DNA from: Actinophytocola algeriensis
Lineage (GTDB): Bacteria; Actinomycetota; Actinomycetes; Mycobacteriales; Pseudonocardiaceae
Length of the DNA: 64,000 nt
Reading direction: 5' to 3'
Assembly (NCBI RefSeq): GCF_014203735.1
Contig: NZ_JACHJQ010000006.1
Location: forward strand, 443,698 to 507,697
The translations under genes and the position numbers were made by a program. A model generated the notes under the pieces. The model made no database searches. It was not told the DNA's origin and saw only the letters and a program-made list of their open reading frames with translations. Within the stretch, counting starts at the first letter, position 1. Each line of letters starts with the position of its first letter. Shown here piece after piece: positions 44,430 to 52,951 of the stretch.

Positions 44430-45203
44430 TCAGGCGGGCAGGTAGACCACGAGACGGTGCTCCTCGATCCCCGGCAGCGCAAGGGTTTCGTATGCCAGGC
44501 GGCGCGTACCCGACGCGACCGACCACCGCTCGACACCGGTCTGCGCGGGCAGCGCGGCCGCCGCCGCGTAGCGGTCGCCGAACTCGGTGCCCGCCGTGAT
44601 CGACAGCTCGACCGCGAGCGCGCCCGCCGCCAGATCACCGAGGTCGGCGGCGGCGCGGACGGCCGCCGCACGCTCGTCCGCGACGTCCGGCCAGTCCGGG
44701 AAAGTGGCCCGGGAACGCGGATCGGCGAACACGTACCGCGCCAGATTGGGACGCTCGTCGTCCAGCAGACCGACCGGGCCTGCGAGGGACCGGAAGCCGT
44801 CGGTGCACGCGAGCACGTCACCAGCCGGGTCGGTCACGTAGGCAGGTGTGGCGCTCAGCCGGTCCAGTAGCGCGCGGACAGTGGGGCGCAACACCGGTGC
44901 TGTGCTCGTGGCCTGGCAATGCGCACCGCTCTCCGCCTTGATGAGGCGGTACAGGTGCACGCGCTCGTCCGGGGTGAGCACCAGCGCGTCGGCGAGCGAG
45001 CCGAGGACCTGGCCGGACGGGTAGCGGTCGCTGCCGCGTTCGAGGCGGGTGAGGTACTCGACGCTGATCCCGGCGCGTTCGGCCAGCTCCCCGCGCCGCA
45101 ACCCCGGAGCGCGGCGGCGCGGGCCGGCGGGCAGCCCGAAGGAGGCCGGCGTGGTCGCGTCCCGCCGGGCGCGCAGGAACCGGCCCAGTGCGTTGTCGGC
45201 CAT
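44430..45203 (-). CDS. XRE-family regulator with MmyB-like ligand domain
   Basis: 257 aa from ATG 45203. An N-terminal HTH (RRAPGLRRGELAERAGISVEYLTRLE near residues 28-55) is followed by the MmyB-like C-terminal domain (PAYVTDPAGDVLACTD near 118, PNLARYVFADP), which binds a small hydrophobic ligand. It is divergent from the aldo/keto reductase gene across a 145-bp repeat element and probably controls it, as is common for this family. The upstream long frame on the same strand is a shadow of that region. Confidence 0.9.
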   Translation of the reverse strand: MADNALGRFLRARRDATTPASFGLPAGPRRRAPGLRRGELAERAGISVEYLTRLERGSDRYPSGQVLGSLADALVLTPDERVHLYRLIKAESGAHCQATSTAPVLRPTVRALLDRLSATPAYVTDPAGDVLACTDGFRSLAGPVGLLDDERPNLARYVFADPRSRATFPDWPDVADERAAAVRAAADLGDLAAGALAVELSITAGTEFGDRYAAAAALPAQTGVERWSVASGTRRLAYETLALPGIEEHRLVVYLPA

Positions 45204-45214
45204 GATCACCGAGT

Positions 45215-45359
45215 CTAGTGCTGTGTCCACTTGCGTTGGCCGGGGTGGGTTCGTGGTTTGTCCTCGCCGGACGTCCTCGCCGGGCGGGTTTGCCTCCGGC
45301 GGCTCCTCGCCGGAGGGGCCGCCGCAGGACCCGGCACACGCTGGTGGACACAGCGCTAG
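45215..45359. repeat. 145-bp inverted-repeat element with CTAG ends (family member E1)
   Basis: Starts CTAGTGCTGTGTCCAC at 45215 and ends with the near-complement GTGGACACAGCGCTAG at 45359, with about 19 of 22 outer positions matching. Both outer ends carry CTAG, and the two halves resemble the heads at 48835-48862 and 58797-58822. No ORF is inside. It sits between the divergent XRE and aldo/keto reductase genes, so it may also carry their promoters. Confidence 0.75.
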
Positions 45360-45422
45360 TTTCCTGAGAGGGGCCCTGCCGCGGTCTCCCTCGGCGCGGA
45401 CAGCCGGGTCAGAGTGTCGGTC

Positions 45423-46382
45423 ATGCGTTATCGACTGTTCGGCAGGACCGGCCTGCGCGTCTCGGAACTCCTGCTCGGCACCATGACCCTGCGCGACGAG
45501 CAACAGGCACGGCGAATCCTCGACGTGTACGCCGAGGCGGGCGGCAACGTCCTCGACACCGCGTCGGCGTACGGCGAGAGCGAGGCCGTGCTCGGCGCGG
45601 TCATCGAGCGCCGCGACCGCTTCGTCATCGGCACCAAGTACACGCTGTCCCGCGACGCGGCCGACCCCAACGCGGCCGGCAACCACCGCAAGAACCTCGT
45701 GCTGTCGCTGGAACAGAGCCTGCGCCGCCTGCGCACCGACCACGTCGACATCTTCTGGGTGCACCTGTGGGACCGGCACACGCCCGTCGAGGAGACGATG
45801 CGGGCGCTCGACGACGTGGTGCGGGCGGGCAAGGTGCTGTACGTGGGTGCCTCTGACGCGCCCGCGTGGTTCGTGGCCAGGGCGAACACGCTCGCGGAGT
45901 GGCGGGACTGGACGCCGTTCGCCGGTCTGCAGGTGCCGTACAACCTGCTGCGCCGGGACGTCGAGCGGGAGCTGCTGCCGATGGCGGAGGCCCTGGGGAT
46001 GAGCGTGGCGGCGTGGGCGCCGCTGGCAGCGGGAGTGCTGTCCGGCGGGTCCACCCGGGTCGGTGAGCTGACCCCTCGGGACCAGGCCGCCGCGGCCGCG
46101 GTGCGGAAGGTCGCCGAGGAGCTGGGGGCGACGCCCGCGCAGGTCGCGCTCGCGTGGACCAGGGCGAAGTCACCGGCCGTGCTGCCGCTCGTGGGGGTCA
46201 GCCGGCCCGAGCAGCTGGCCGACAACCTCGGTGCGCTCGACCTCGTGCTGCCCGCAGAAGCGGTCACCGTGCTGGAGTCGGCGGCCGGGTTCGAACGGGG
46301 GTTCCCGGCCGACTTCATCGCCGAGTGCGAGCCGTCGCGGTTCGCGTTCGGGGACGCGGCGACGAAGGTCGTCGGCCGTTAG
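45423..46382 (+). CDS. Aldo/keto reductase
   Basis: 319 aa from ATG 45423. The tetrad is visible: Asp in NVLDTASAYG near residue 42, Tyr in that same AYG, Lys in VIGTKYT near residue 70, and His in FWVHLWD near residue 107. The NADPH phosphate site motif (GVSRPEQL) is near 255. Family members reduce aldehydes and ketones with NADPH. The MmyB-type regulator lies just upstream in the opposite direction and probably senses a related small molecule. The stop overlaps the convergent isomerase-family gene by 4 bp. Confidence 0.92.
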   Translation: MRYRLFGRTGLRVSELLLGTMTLRDEQQARRILDVYAEAGGNVLDTASAYGESEAVLGAVIERRDRFVIGTKYTLSRDAADPNAAGNHRKNLVLSLEQSLRRLRTDHVDIFWVHLWDRHTPVEETMRALDDVVRAGKVLYVGASDAPAWFVARANTLAEWRDWTPFAGLQVPYNLLRRDVERELLPMAEALGMSVAAWAPLAAGVLSGGSTRVGELTPRDQAAAAAVRKVAEELGATPAQVALAWTRAKSPAVLPLVGVSRPEQLADNLGALDLVLPAEAVTVLESAAGFERGFPADFIAECEPSRFAFGDAATKVVGR

Positions 46383-47053
46383 CGGTCCGGGACCGGGTGC
46401 GGTGGCCACGGGTTCAGCCCGACCGGCGGTCCAGCCACCGCGCCCATCGGTGTGCGGCCCGCGACCCAGGCGGCCAGGTCCCGCACCGTGCCGGACACCG
46501 GGTCGCCGGATCCCCAGTGCTCCCCCGTGTCGGTCGCGACCAGCGCCACGCCGGACGGCACCCGCGACCACAGGAAGTCGATGACGTGCGCGGCCAGCGA
46601 CTCCGGCCAGTCGGCAGGCGTCACGCCGACCGCGCAGTCGACCAGGTGGATCCACGTCTCACGCCAGCGCGCGAACACCGTCCCGGCGAGGTCGCCGTTG
46701 CGGAAGCGGACCGGGCGGCGCCAGTCCCCCGGTTCGGCGCGCGCCCACGCCGCCTCGAGCCTGGCGATGCCGTCCCCGAGACGGTCCATGAGGTCCGGTG
46801 CGGTCGCGAACTCCTCGATGCGCGCGTTGCGCTCGTCGACGCCGCCGGGGAAGAGGGAGACGATCTCACCGCGCAGTGCCGCCTCGGTCAGGTCGGCGAA
46901 GGCCCGGCCACCGTCGGCGACGTGGGCGACCACGTGCCCACGGGTCCACCCGGGCAACGCGGTCGGCACCGCCAGCTCCACCGCGGTCAGACCGGACACG
47001 TCCGCGACGAAACGACGATGTGCGGAGATCACCTCAGGCACTGGGACAGTCAT
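46379..47053 (-). CDS. Mycothiol-dependent maleylpyruvate isomerase-family protein (TIGR03083-like)
   Basis: 224 aa from ATG 47053, or 47059 with two more residues. The N-terminal DinB-like four-helix bundle has the metal motif LPGWTRGHVVAHVADGG near residue 36 and RWRETWIHLVD near 130. The C-terminal part has the WVAGR(x)P motif typical of the TIGR03083/MDMPI family, which uses mycothiol as a thiol cofactor instead of glutathione. Presence of this family supports an actinobacterial host. It converges on the aldo/keto reductase, with a 4-bp overlap. Confidence 0.85.
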   Translation of the reverse strand: MTVPVPEVISAHRRFVADVSGLTAVELAVPTALPGWTRGHVVAHVADGGRAFADLTEAALRGEIVSLFPGGVDERNARIEEFATAPDLMDRLGDGIARLEAAWARAEPGDWRRPVRFRNGDLAGTVFARWRETWIHLVDCAVGVTPADWPESLAAHVIDFLWSRVPSGVALVATDTGEHWGSGDPVSGTVRDLAAWVAGRTPMGAVAGPPVGLNPWPPHPVPDR

Positions 47054-47132
47054 GTACATGATCGTAGGTGGCCTGCTGAAATAGTCGTCGGACGACTTGT
47101 CTGCTGCGGATTCAGTTGTGAAGATGGCAGCC

Positions 47133-48566
47133 ATGACCGAGAAGCGTGTTCTGCGGAACTTCGTCGACGGCACCTGGACTGATCCCGCCGACGGTGAGCA
47201 CACCGACGTCGTCGACCCGAGCACCGGGGAGGTGTTCGCGTCCGCGCCGCGGTCCGGTACGGCCGATGTGGACCAGGCCATGCGGGCCGCGGCGCGGGCC
47301 TTCGAGGGCTGGCGGACGACGACGCCCAAGGACCGCCAGCTCGCGATGCTGAAGTTCGCGGACGCGCTCGAGGCCAGGACCGACGAGCTGCTCGACGCCG
47401 AGTGCCAGAACACGGGGAAGCCGCGGCAGCTCACGCTCGAGGAGGAGATGCCGCCCGCGATCGACCACTTCCGGTTCTTCGCCGGCGCGGCCAGGGTGCT
47501 GGAGGGCAAGTCGGCGGGTGAGTACCTGGCCGACCACACCAGTTACGTGCGCCGCGAGCCCATCGGGGTGTGCGCGCAGGTCACGCCGTGGAACTACCCC
47601 CTGATGATGGCCGTGTGGAAGATCGCGCCCGCGCTGGCCGCGGGGAACACGGTGGTGCTGAAGCCGTCCGACACGACACCGCTGTCGACGCTGCTGATGG
47701 CGGAGATCGCGGCGGAGTTCTTCCCGCCCGGTGTGTTCAACGTGCTGTGCGGCGACCGGGACACGGGCCGTGCGCTGGTGTCGCATCCCGTGCCCGCACT
47801 GGTGTCGATCACGGGGTCGGTGCGTGCCGGACGGGAGGTGGCTCAGGCCGCCGCCGCGGATCTCAAGCGAGTGCACCTCGAGCTGGGCGGCAAGGCCCCG
47901 GTCGTGGTGTTCGACGACGCCGACCTCGCGGCGGCCGCGGAGGCGATCGCGGTCGGCGGGTACTTCAACGCCGGACAGGACTGCACCGCCGCGACGCGGG
48001 TGCTCGCGGGGCCCGGGGTGCACGACGAGCTGGTGGCGGAGCTGACCTCGCAGGCCCGGTCCACGCGGACGGGGCCGCCGTCGGATCCGGACGTGTTGTA
48101 CGGGCCGCTGAACAACGCTCGGCAGCTGGAGCGGGTTCGCGGGTTCGTCGACCGGTTGCCTTCGCACGCCTCACTGGAGGCGGGTGGGTCGCAGGTCGGC
48201 TCTCGGGGGTTCTTCTATTCGCCCACGGTGGTTTCCGGGTTGCGGCAGGACGACGAGATCATCCAGGACGAGGTATTCGGGCCGGTGATCACCGTGCAGC
48301 GGTTCTCGTCGGAGGACGAGGCTGTGGCTTGGGCCAACGGGGTCGAGTACGGGCTTGCTTCCTCGGTGTGGACCAAGGACCACAGCCGGGCGATGCGGAT
48401 GACCGCGGCGCTGGATTTCGGGTGCGTGTGGGTGAACACGCACATTCCCTTCATTTCGGAGATGCCGCACGGCGGGTTCAAGCATTCCGGGTACGGCAAG
48501 GATTTGTCGATGTACGGGTTCGAGGACTACACGCGGGTCAAGCACGTGATGCACAACATCGGCTGA
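47133..48566 (+). CDS. Gamma-aminobutyraldehyde/betaine-aldehyde-type dehydrogenase
   Basis: 477 aa from ATG 47133. An in-frame ATG lies 9 bp upstream. Catalytic Cys is in [11 protein letters not shown] near residue 287, Glu in HLELGGKAP near 252, and the NAD+ site is TPWNYPLMM near 153 with SITGSVRAG near 230. The QNTGKPR and [16 protein letters not shown] elements match the 4-aminobutyraldehyde/betaine aldehyde dehydrogenases. With the aminotransferase and polyamine importer nearby it should oxidise 4-aminobutanal from putrescine to GABA. It faces an intergenic repeat block at its 3' end. Confidence 0.9.
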   Translation: MTEKRVLRNFVDGTWTDPADGEHTDVVDPSTGEVFASAPRSGTADVDQAMRAAARAFEGWRTTTPKDRQLAMLKFADALEARTDELLDAECQNTGKPRQLTLEEEMPPAIDHFRFFAGAARVLEGKSAGEYLADHTSYVRREPIGVCAQVTPWNYPLMMAVWKIAPALAAGNTVVLKPSDTTPLSTLLMAEIAAEFFPPGVFNVLCGDRDTGRALVSHPVPALVSITGSVRAGREVAQAAAADLKRVHLELGGKAPVVVFDDADLAAAAEAIAVGGYFNAGQDCTAATRVLAGPGVHDELVAELTSQARSTRTGPPSDPDVLYGPLNNARQLERVRGFVDRLPSHASLEAGGSQVGSRGFFYSPTVVSGLRQDDEIIQDEVFGPVITVQRFSSEDEAVAWANGVEYGLASSVWTKDHSRAMRMTAALDFGCVWVNTHIPFISEMPHGGFKHSGYGKDLSMYGFEDYTRVKHVMHNIG

Positions 48567-48648
48567 GCAGCACACGAATCACCCGATCTACCACGCACGG
48601 CGGCAATCGCAGCGCTGGATCGCTTTCAGGGCGTGGACCCATGTTCAT

Positions 48649-48780
48649 GAAGGGGCCCTTCGTCACATCGGGCGTGACGAAGGGGTCCTTCATCACGGTG
48701 AGCGCAACGAAGGGGTCCTTCATCGCGCCGGACGTTACGAAGGGGTCCTTCATCGCGCCGGAGGTCCTTCATCGCGCCGG
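48649..48780. repeat. 30-bp-period array of GAAGGGGTCCTTC palindromes
   Basis: Four copies of the GAAGGGG(T/C)CCTTC palindrome at 48649, 48679, 48709 and 48739, spaced exactly 30 bp, plus a shortened fifth at 48760 (GGAGGTCCTTC). Each sits in a conserved ~18-bp block. The ~12-bp spacers partly differ. Both strands stay open through it, giving a ten-residue peptide repeat that is not credible as protein. The leading 80 bp after the dehydrogenase stop (48567-48648) hold nothing recognised. Confidence 0.85.
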
Positions 48781-48862
48781 CGACCCACCCCGGTGGGCCG
48801 ATCACCGTCGGCTCGGCCGAACCCACCGGAGGTCCCGGCAAACGTTGGTGGACACAGCGCTA
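48781..48862 (-). repeat. Intergenic head module (family member E2) at the stop of the saccharopine-dehydrogenase-like gene
   Basis: Read on the minus strand it opens with the gene's own stop, TAGCGCTGTGTCCACC, then CAACGTTTGCCGG. The 22 bp at 48835-48856 are identical (inverted) to 58801-58822, and similarity to that copy continues for about 75 bp. The palindrome array at 48649-48780 follows directly. Confidence 0.8.
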
Positions 48863-50050
48863 ACGCATGCCCCACGGGGAGCCGTACTCCGTCAGCAGGT
48901 CCAGGAACGGGACGGCGTCGAAGGCTTCCGGCCCCAGTACTCCGGTGCCGGTCCACGTGCCTGACGCCAGCAACTCCAGTGCTACCACCGGGTTGATCGC
49001 CGTCTGCCAGGCGACTGCCTGGTGGCCGTACTCGCGCATGGACCACTCGTTGTCCACCACGTGGTACAGGTACACCTCTTTCGGGGCCCCGGAAGTGTCC
49101 AGGCCGCGTACCCACGTGCCCGCGCACGTCTTGCCGCGCATCCGAGGGCCCAGGCCCGCCGGGTCGGGGAGGCATGCCGCCACCACGTCGCGCGGGGAGA
49201 CCCGCACGTTGCCCACCTGCACCGGGTCGGCAGAGGAGAGGCCCAGCTTGTGCAGGGTGCGCAGCACCTCGATGAACTCGTTGCCAAGGCCGTACTTGAA
49301 GGTCACGCGGCCGGCTGACACCCAGCGCGGGATCAGCAGTACCTCCTCGTGCTCGACGTTCACGCACTCGACCGGGCCGATGCCCTCCGGGAAGTCGAAC
49401 ACCTCCGGCTCGGAGAACGGTTCTGTCGTGTACCAACCGCGATCGCGTTCCCAGATGACCGGGGGGTTCAGGCATTCCTCGATGGTCGTCCAGATGGAGA
49501 AGGTCGGGGCGAAGGCGTAGCCCTCGACCTCCAGGTTGGCGCCGTCGCGGACGCCGATCTCCTCGATCGAGGAGAACAGGTGGTCCGCGGCGTACCTGGC
49601 GAAGACGTCCGACAGGCCTGGTTCCACGCCGATGCCGACCAGCGCCAGGCGGCCGCGGTCGGTCCACGTCGACTCACGAGCGAACTGGTCGTCGCCCAGT
49701 TTCACGCCCGGCCGGGAGTAGGGGGCCGACTCGTCCGGAGTGGACAGTGACATCGCCATGTCCAGGTAGTCGGCGCCCGCCTCCAGCGCGCCTTCGAAGA
49801 TCGGCATCACGAACCTGGGGTCCACGGCGTTGAACACGTGCGTGATCCCGTGCGCGCGGCACAGCTCCGCCACCGCCGACGACGAGGACGCGTCGACCGT
49901 CGCCGACGTGAAGCGGGCGTCCGGGACGCAGGCGTCCGCTCTGGCCGTCGAGTAGTCCGCGACCACGTACGACTCGAAGAACTCGCGCCTCGCGGCGATG
50001 GCGACCGCCGCCGCGCCCACCGCGCCCGCGCCGATCTGCAGGATCCTCAT
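48860..50050 (-). CDS. Saccharopine-dehydrogenase-family oxidoreductase
   Basis: 396 aa from ATG 50050 with a GAGGGGG ribosome site. Rossmann start MRILQIGAGAVGAAAVAIA, then VVADYSTARAD (NAD adenine end), HVFNAVDPRFVMPIFEGAL and a long C-terminal half with no SPDH alpha-helical extension. Family members act on saccharopine or other amino-acid imines and may handle cyclic imines formed during polyamine or lysine breakdown. It is the last gene of the importer operon. Its stop codon TAG is the first three bases of the repeat head E2. Confidence 0.85.
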   Translation of the reverse strand: MRILQIGAGAVGAAAVAIAARREFFESYVVADYSTARADACVPDARFTSATVDASSSSAVAELCRAHGITHVFNAVDPRFVMPIFEGALEAGADYLDMAMSLSTPDESAPYSRPGVKLGDDQFARESTWTDRGRLALVGIGVEPGLSDVFARYAADHLFSSIEEIGVRDGANLEVEGYAFAPTFSIWTTIEECLNPPVIWERDRGWYTTEPFSEPEVFDFPEGIGPVECVNVEHEEVLLIPRWVSAGRVTFKYGLGNEFIEVLRTLHKLGLSSADPVQVGNVRVSPRDVVAACLPDPAGLGPRMRGKTCAGTWVRGLDTSGAPKEVYLYHVVDNEWSMREYGHQAVAWQTAINPVVALELLASGTWTGTGVLGPEAFDAVPFLDLLTEYGSPWGMR

Positions 50051-50099
50051 GACGCCCCCTCGCCCGCTCCGTGGCACCGGACCGCTCCGCAAGCTCCGC

Positions 50100-50900
50100 T
50101 CATACGTACCGCGCCTTTCGCCGTGACCTCAGCTGCACGATGACCACGAGCACGAACGCCAGCAGGAACACCGCCGTGCCGACCACGTTGACCTCTCGCG
50201 GGATCCCCCGCTGCGCCGCGCCCCACACGTACATCGGGAACGTCACCGTCGTGCCCGAGTTGAAGTTCGTGATGATGAAGTCGTCGAACGACAGCGACAG
50301 CGACAACAGCGCCGCCGCCGCGATGCCCGGCAGCACCAGGGGAAGCGTGACGCGCCGGAACGTCTGCCACTCGTTCGCGTACAGGTCCATCGCCGCCTCC
50401 TGCAGCCGAGGGTCGAGCCCGGCCAGGCGGGCCTTCACCGTGACCACCACGAACGACAGGCAGAAGAGGATGTGCGCGACCACCACGGTCCAGAACCCGA
50501 GCGGCACCCGCAGCGTCACGAACAACGCGAGCAGCGACGAGCCCATCACGACCTCGGGCGTCGCCATCGGCAGGAAGATGAGCACGTTCGTGGTGGCACG
50601 GCCGCGGAACCGGTGCCGTGCCAGCGCGAACGCCATCAACGTGCCGAGGACCGTCGCCACCAGTGTCGCCACCAGTGCGATGCCGACGCTCACCCGTAGC
50701 GCCGCGCCGAGCCCGGCCGCGCCGAACGGATCCGCCCAGTACTCGAGTGTCCACGACGGAGACAGGTCGTAGGACAGCCGGTTCGCTGGCCGGTTGACCG
50801 ACAGCAGGAACACGACGACGATCGGCAGGAACAGGTAGGCCAGCACGAGCAGGCCCACCACCATCACCCAGTGGTCCGCGACCCAGCGCCAGAACCGCAC
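50100..50900 (-). CDS. Polyamine ABC transporter permease, PotC-like
   Basis: 266 aa with six membrane helices and the EAA loop near residue 165 (QEAAMDLYANEWQTFRRVTLPLVLPGIAAA), the site docking the ATPase. The layout (N-terminal LVLAYLFLPIVVVFLLS, C-terminal VVIVQLRSRRK) matches PotC-type inner subunits of spermidine/putrescine importers. It starts directly after the PotB-like stop (GTG 50900), in an operon read from 54.2 to 48.9 kb. Confidence 0.92.
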   Translation of the reverse strand: MRFWRWVADHWVMVVGLLVLAYLFLPIVVVFLLSVNRPANRLSYDLSPSWTLEYWADPFGAAGLGAALRVSVGIALVATLVATVLGTLMAFALARHRFRGRATTNVLIFLPMATPEVVMGSSLLALFVTLRVPLGFWTVVVAHILFCLSFVVVTVKARLAGLDPRLQEAAMDLYANEWQTFRRVTLPLVLPGIAAAALLSLSLSFDDFIITNFNSGTTVTFPMYVWGAAQRGIPREVNVVGTAVFLLAFVLVVIVQLRSRRKARYV

Positions 50901-51815
50901 TCAGACCACCTCGTCCGTCCCCGCGGCGCGGATGTAGCTGAACACCATCACGAGGATCGTCGCCATCAGCAGGAACGACAGCGCCGCGGCCTGCGGGTAG
51001 TCCAGCCGCACCAGGAACGCCGAGTCGATCACGTTGCCGATCATGTACTCGCCGGGCGTGCCGAGCAGCTCCGCGTTGATGTAGTCACCGGCCGCCGGGA
51101 TGAACGTGAGCAGCGTCCCCGCGATCACGCCGGGCATCGACAGCGGCAGCGTCACGCGGCGGAACACCGTGGCCGGCTTGGCGTACAGGTCGCCGGCGGC
51201 CTCCAGGAGCCTGCCGTCGAGGCGTTCCAGGGTCGCGTACAGCGGCAGCACCATGAACGGCAGGAAGTTGTACACGAGCCCGCACACCACCGCGACCGGC
51301 GTGGCGAGCAGCCGGAAGTCGTCGGGGAAGAACGGCAGCGACCGGAAGAACCCGGTGACCGGCCCGTTGTCCGACAGGATCGACTTCCACGCGAGCGTGC
51401 GCACCAGGAACGTGGTGAAGAACGGCGCGATCACGCACACCAGCAACAGGTTCCGCCACCGGCCCGACTTCTGCGCGATGAAGTACGCGAGCGGGTAGCC
51501 GAGCACCGCGCAGATGATCGTCGCGATGCCCGCGTACAGCGCCGACCGCACGAGGTGCGGCCAGTACGCGATGATCGCGTCGCCGTAGTTGCCGAACGCG
51601 AAAGCCTGCGAGTAACCGAGTTCGAGGCTGCCGGACCGGTCGTACAGGCTGGTGCCCGCGAGCTGCACCGACGGCACGACGAAGAACAGCAGCAGCCACA
51701 ACCCGCCCGGCAGCAGCAACAGGTACGGCAGCCAGCGGCGCCGCCGCGCCGGTGGGGGCGGTGGTGGTGCCGTGCCACCGGGTGCCGCCGCGGTCGTGCC
51801 GACGAACGCGGTCAC
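50901..51815 (-). CDS. Polyamine ABC transporter permease, PotB-like
   Basis: 304 aa, GTG start 51815 overlapping the ATPase stop (GTGA). A Pro-rich lead, then six helices, with the EAA loop (LEAAGDLYAKPATVFRRVTLPLSMPGVIAG) near residue 205. With the PotC-like subunit it forms the import channel. Confidence 0.92.
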   Translation of the reverse strand: MTAFVGTTAAAPGGTAPPPPPPARRRRWLPYLLLLPGGLWLLLFFVVPSVQLAGTSLYDRSGSLELGYSQAFAFGNYGDAIIAYWPHLVRSALYAGIATIICAVLGYPLAYFIAQKSGRWRNLLLVCVIAPFFTTFLVRTLAWKSILSDNGPVTGFFRSLPFFPDDFRLLATPVAVVCGLVYNFLPFMVLPLYATLERLDGRLLEAAGDLYAKPATVFRRVTLPLSMPGVIAGTLLTFIPAAGDYINAELLGTPGEYMIGNVIDSAFLVRLDYPQAAALSFLLMATILVMVFSYIRAAGTDEVV

Positions 51816-52948
51816 GGGGCCACCCCGAGCGGGTCGGCCGAGTACCGCATGACCTCGTCGCCCTCGCCGGACTGTCGCGCCAGCACGAACGAGTGCGGCG
51901 GGTACCAGTGCGCGACGACCTCGGTGCCGGGCTGGAGCGGCTCACCGGCCGCCGCGTTCGCGGAGAACACCGACATCTCCTGTCCCCACGGGGTTTTCAG
52001 CAGGTACTCGGTGCTCACCCCCGCGTAGCAGGTGTCGGTGAGGACGCCGTGGACCTGGTTGTGCCCGGCTGGCGCGTCCTCGCCGGGCAGCGCGAGGCGC
52101 ACCTTCTCCGGCCGCACCCCGAGCCACACCCGGCCGTCAGCGGAATGCGCACGGGACGACGGCGCCGCGAACCGTCCCCCGTGCGCCGACAGCAGCAGGT
52201 CGTCGCCCGCGGTGCCGGACACCTCGGCGGCGAACAGGTTGGACTGGCCGAGGAAGTTCGCGACGAACGGCGACGAAGGGAACTCGTAGATGTCGGTGGG
52301 CGAACCGAGCTGGGCGATCTTCCCCTCCGTCATCACCGCGACCGTGTCGGCCATCCACATGGCCTCCTCCTGGTCGTGGGTGACGTGCAGGAAGGTGGTG
52401 CCGACCTCGGTCTGGATGCGTTTGAGCTCGATCTGCATCTGCCTGCGCAGCTTGAGGTCCAGCGCACCGAGCGGTTCGTCGAGCAGCAGCACCTTCGGCT
52501 CGTTGACCAGCGCGCGGGCGAGCGCGATGCGCTGCTGCTGCCCGCCGGAGAGCTGTGCGGGTTTGCGCTTGCCGAACGCGGGCAGCTGCACCAGCTCCAG
52601 CATCTCGGCGACCTTCTTCTTCGTGTCCTTGACACCGCGCTGCTTCAGCCCGAACGCGATGTTGTCCTCGACGGTCAGGTGCGGGAACAACGCGTAGCTC
52701 TGGAAGACGGTGTTGACCGGTCGCTTGTACGGCCGCAGGCCGGTGATGTCGCGGTCGCCGAGGCGGACCGTGCCCGACGACAGCTCCTCGAGCCCGGCGA
52801 CCATCCGCAGCGTCGTGGTCTTGCCGCAGCCGGAGGCGCCAAGGAGCGCGAAGAAACTGCCCTCCGGCACGGTGAGGGACAGGTCGTCGACGGCGGTCAC
52901 ACCACCGAACTGCTTGGTGACGTTTTCCAGCACGAGGTCATCTGCCAT
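51812..52948 (-). CDS. Polyamine ABC transporter ATP-binding protein, PotA-like
   Basis: 378 aa. Walker A GASGCGKTT near residue 34, Q-loop VFQSYALFPH near 80, signature LSGGQQQRIALARAL near 134, Walker B VLLLDEPLGALD near 153, H-loop VTHDQEEAM near 190. The C-terminal ~130 residues form the TOBE/MOP-type regulatory domain. ATP hydrolysis drives import through the two permeases. It overlaps the permease gene by 4 bp and lies 4 bp after the binding-protein gene. Confidence 0.95.
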   Translation of the reverse strand: MADDLVLENVTKQFGGVTAVDDLSLTVPEGSFFALLGASGCGKTTTLRMVAGLEELSSGTVRLGDRDITGLRPYKRPVNTVFQSYALFPHLTVEDNIAFGLKQRGVKDTKKKVAEMLELVQLPAFGKRKPAQLSGGQQQRIALARALVNEPKVLLLDEPLGALDLKLRRQMQIELKRIQTEVGTTFLHVTHDQEEAMWMADTVAVMTEGKIAQLGSPTDIYEFPSSPFVANFLGQSNLFAAEVSGTAGDDLLLSAHGGRFAAPSSRAHSADGRVWLGVRPEKVRLALPGEDAPAGHNQVHGVLTDTCYAGVSTEYLLKTPWGQEMSVFSANAAAGEPLQPGTEVVAHWYPPHSFVLARQSGEGDEVMRYSADPLGVAP

Positions 52949-52951
52949 GGT

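Noticed and set aside
48538-48753. Small ORF coding a ten-residue repeat (MKDPFVTPGA-like)
   Set aside because: It is the translation of the palindromic DNA array. Both strands give equally repetitive products and there is no ribosome site.
48649-48780. Regularly spaced short palindromes as a CRISPR array
   Set aside because: The repeats are too short, the spacers are only ~12 bp and partly identical, and no cas genes are nearby.
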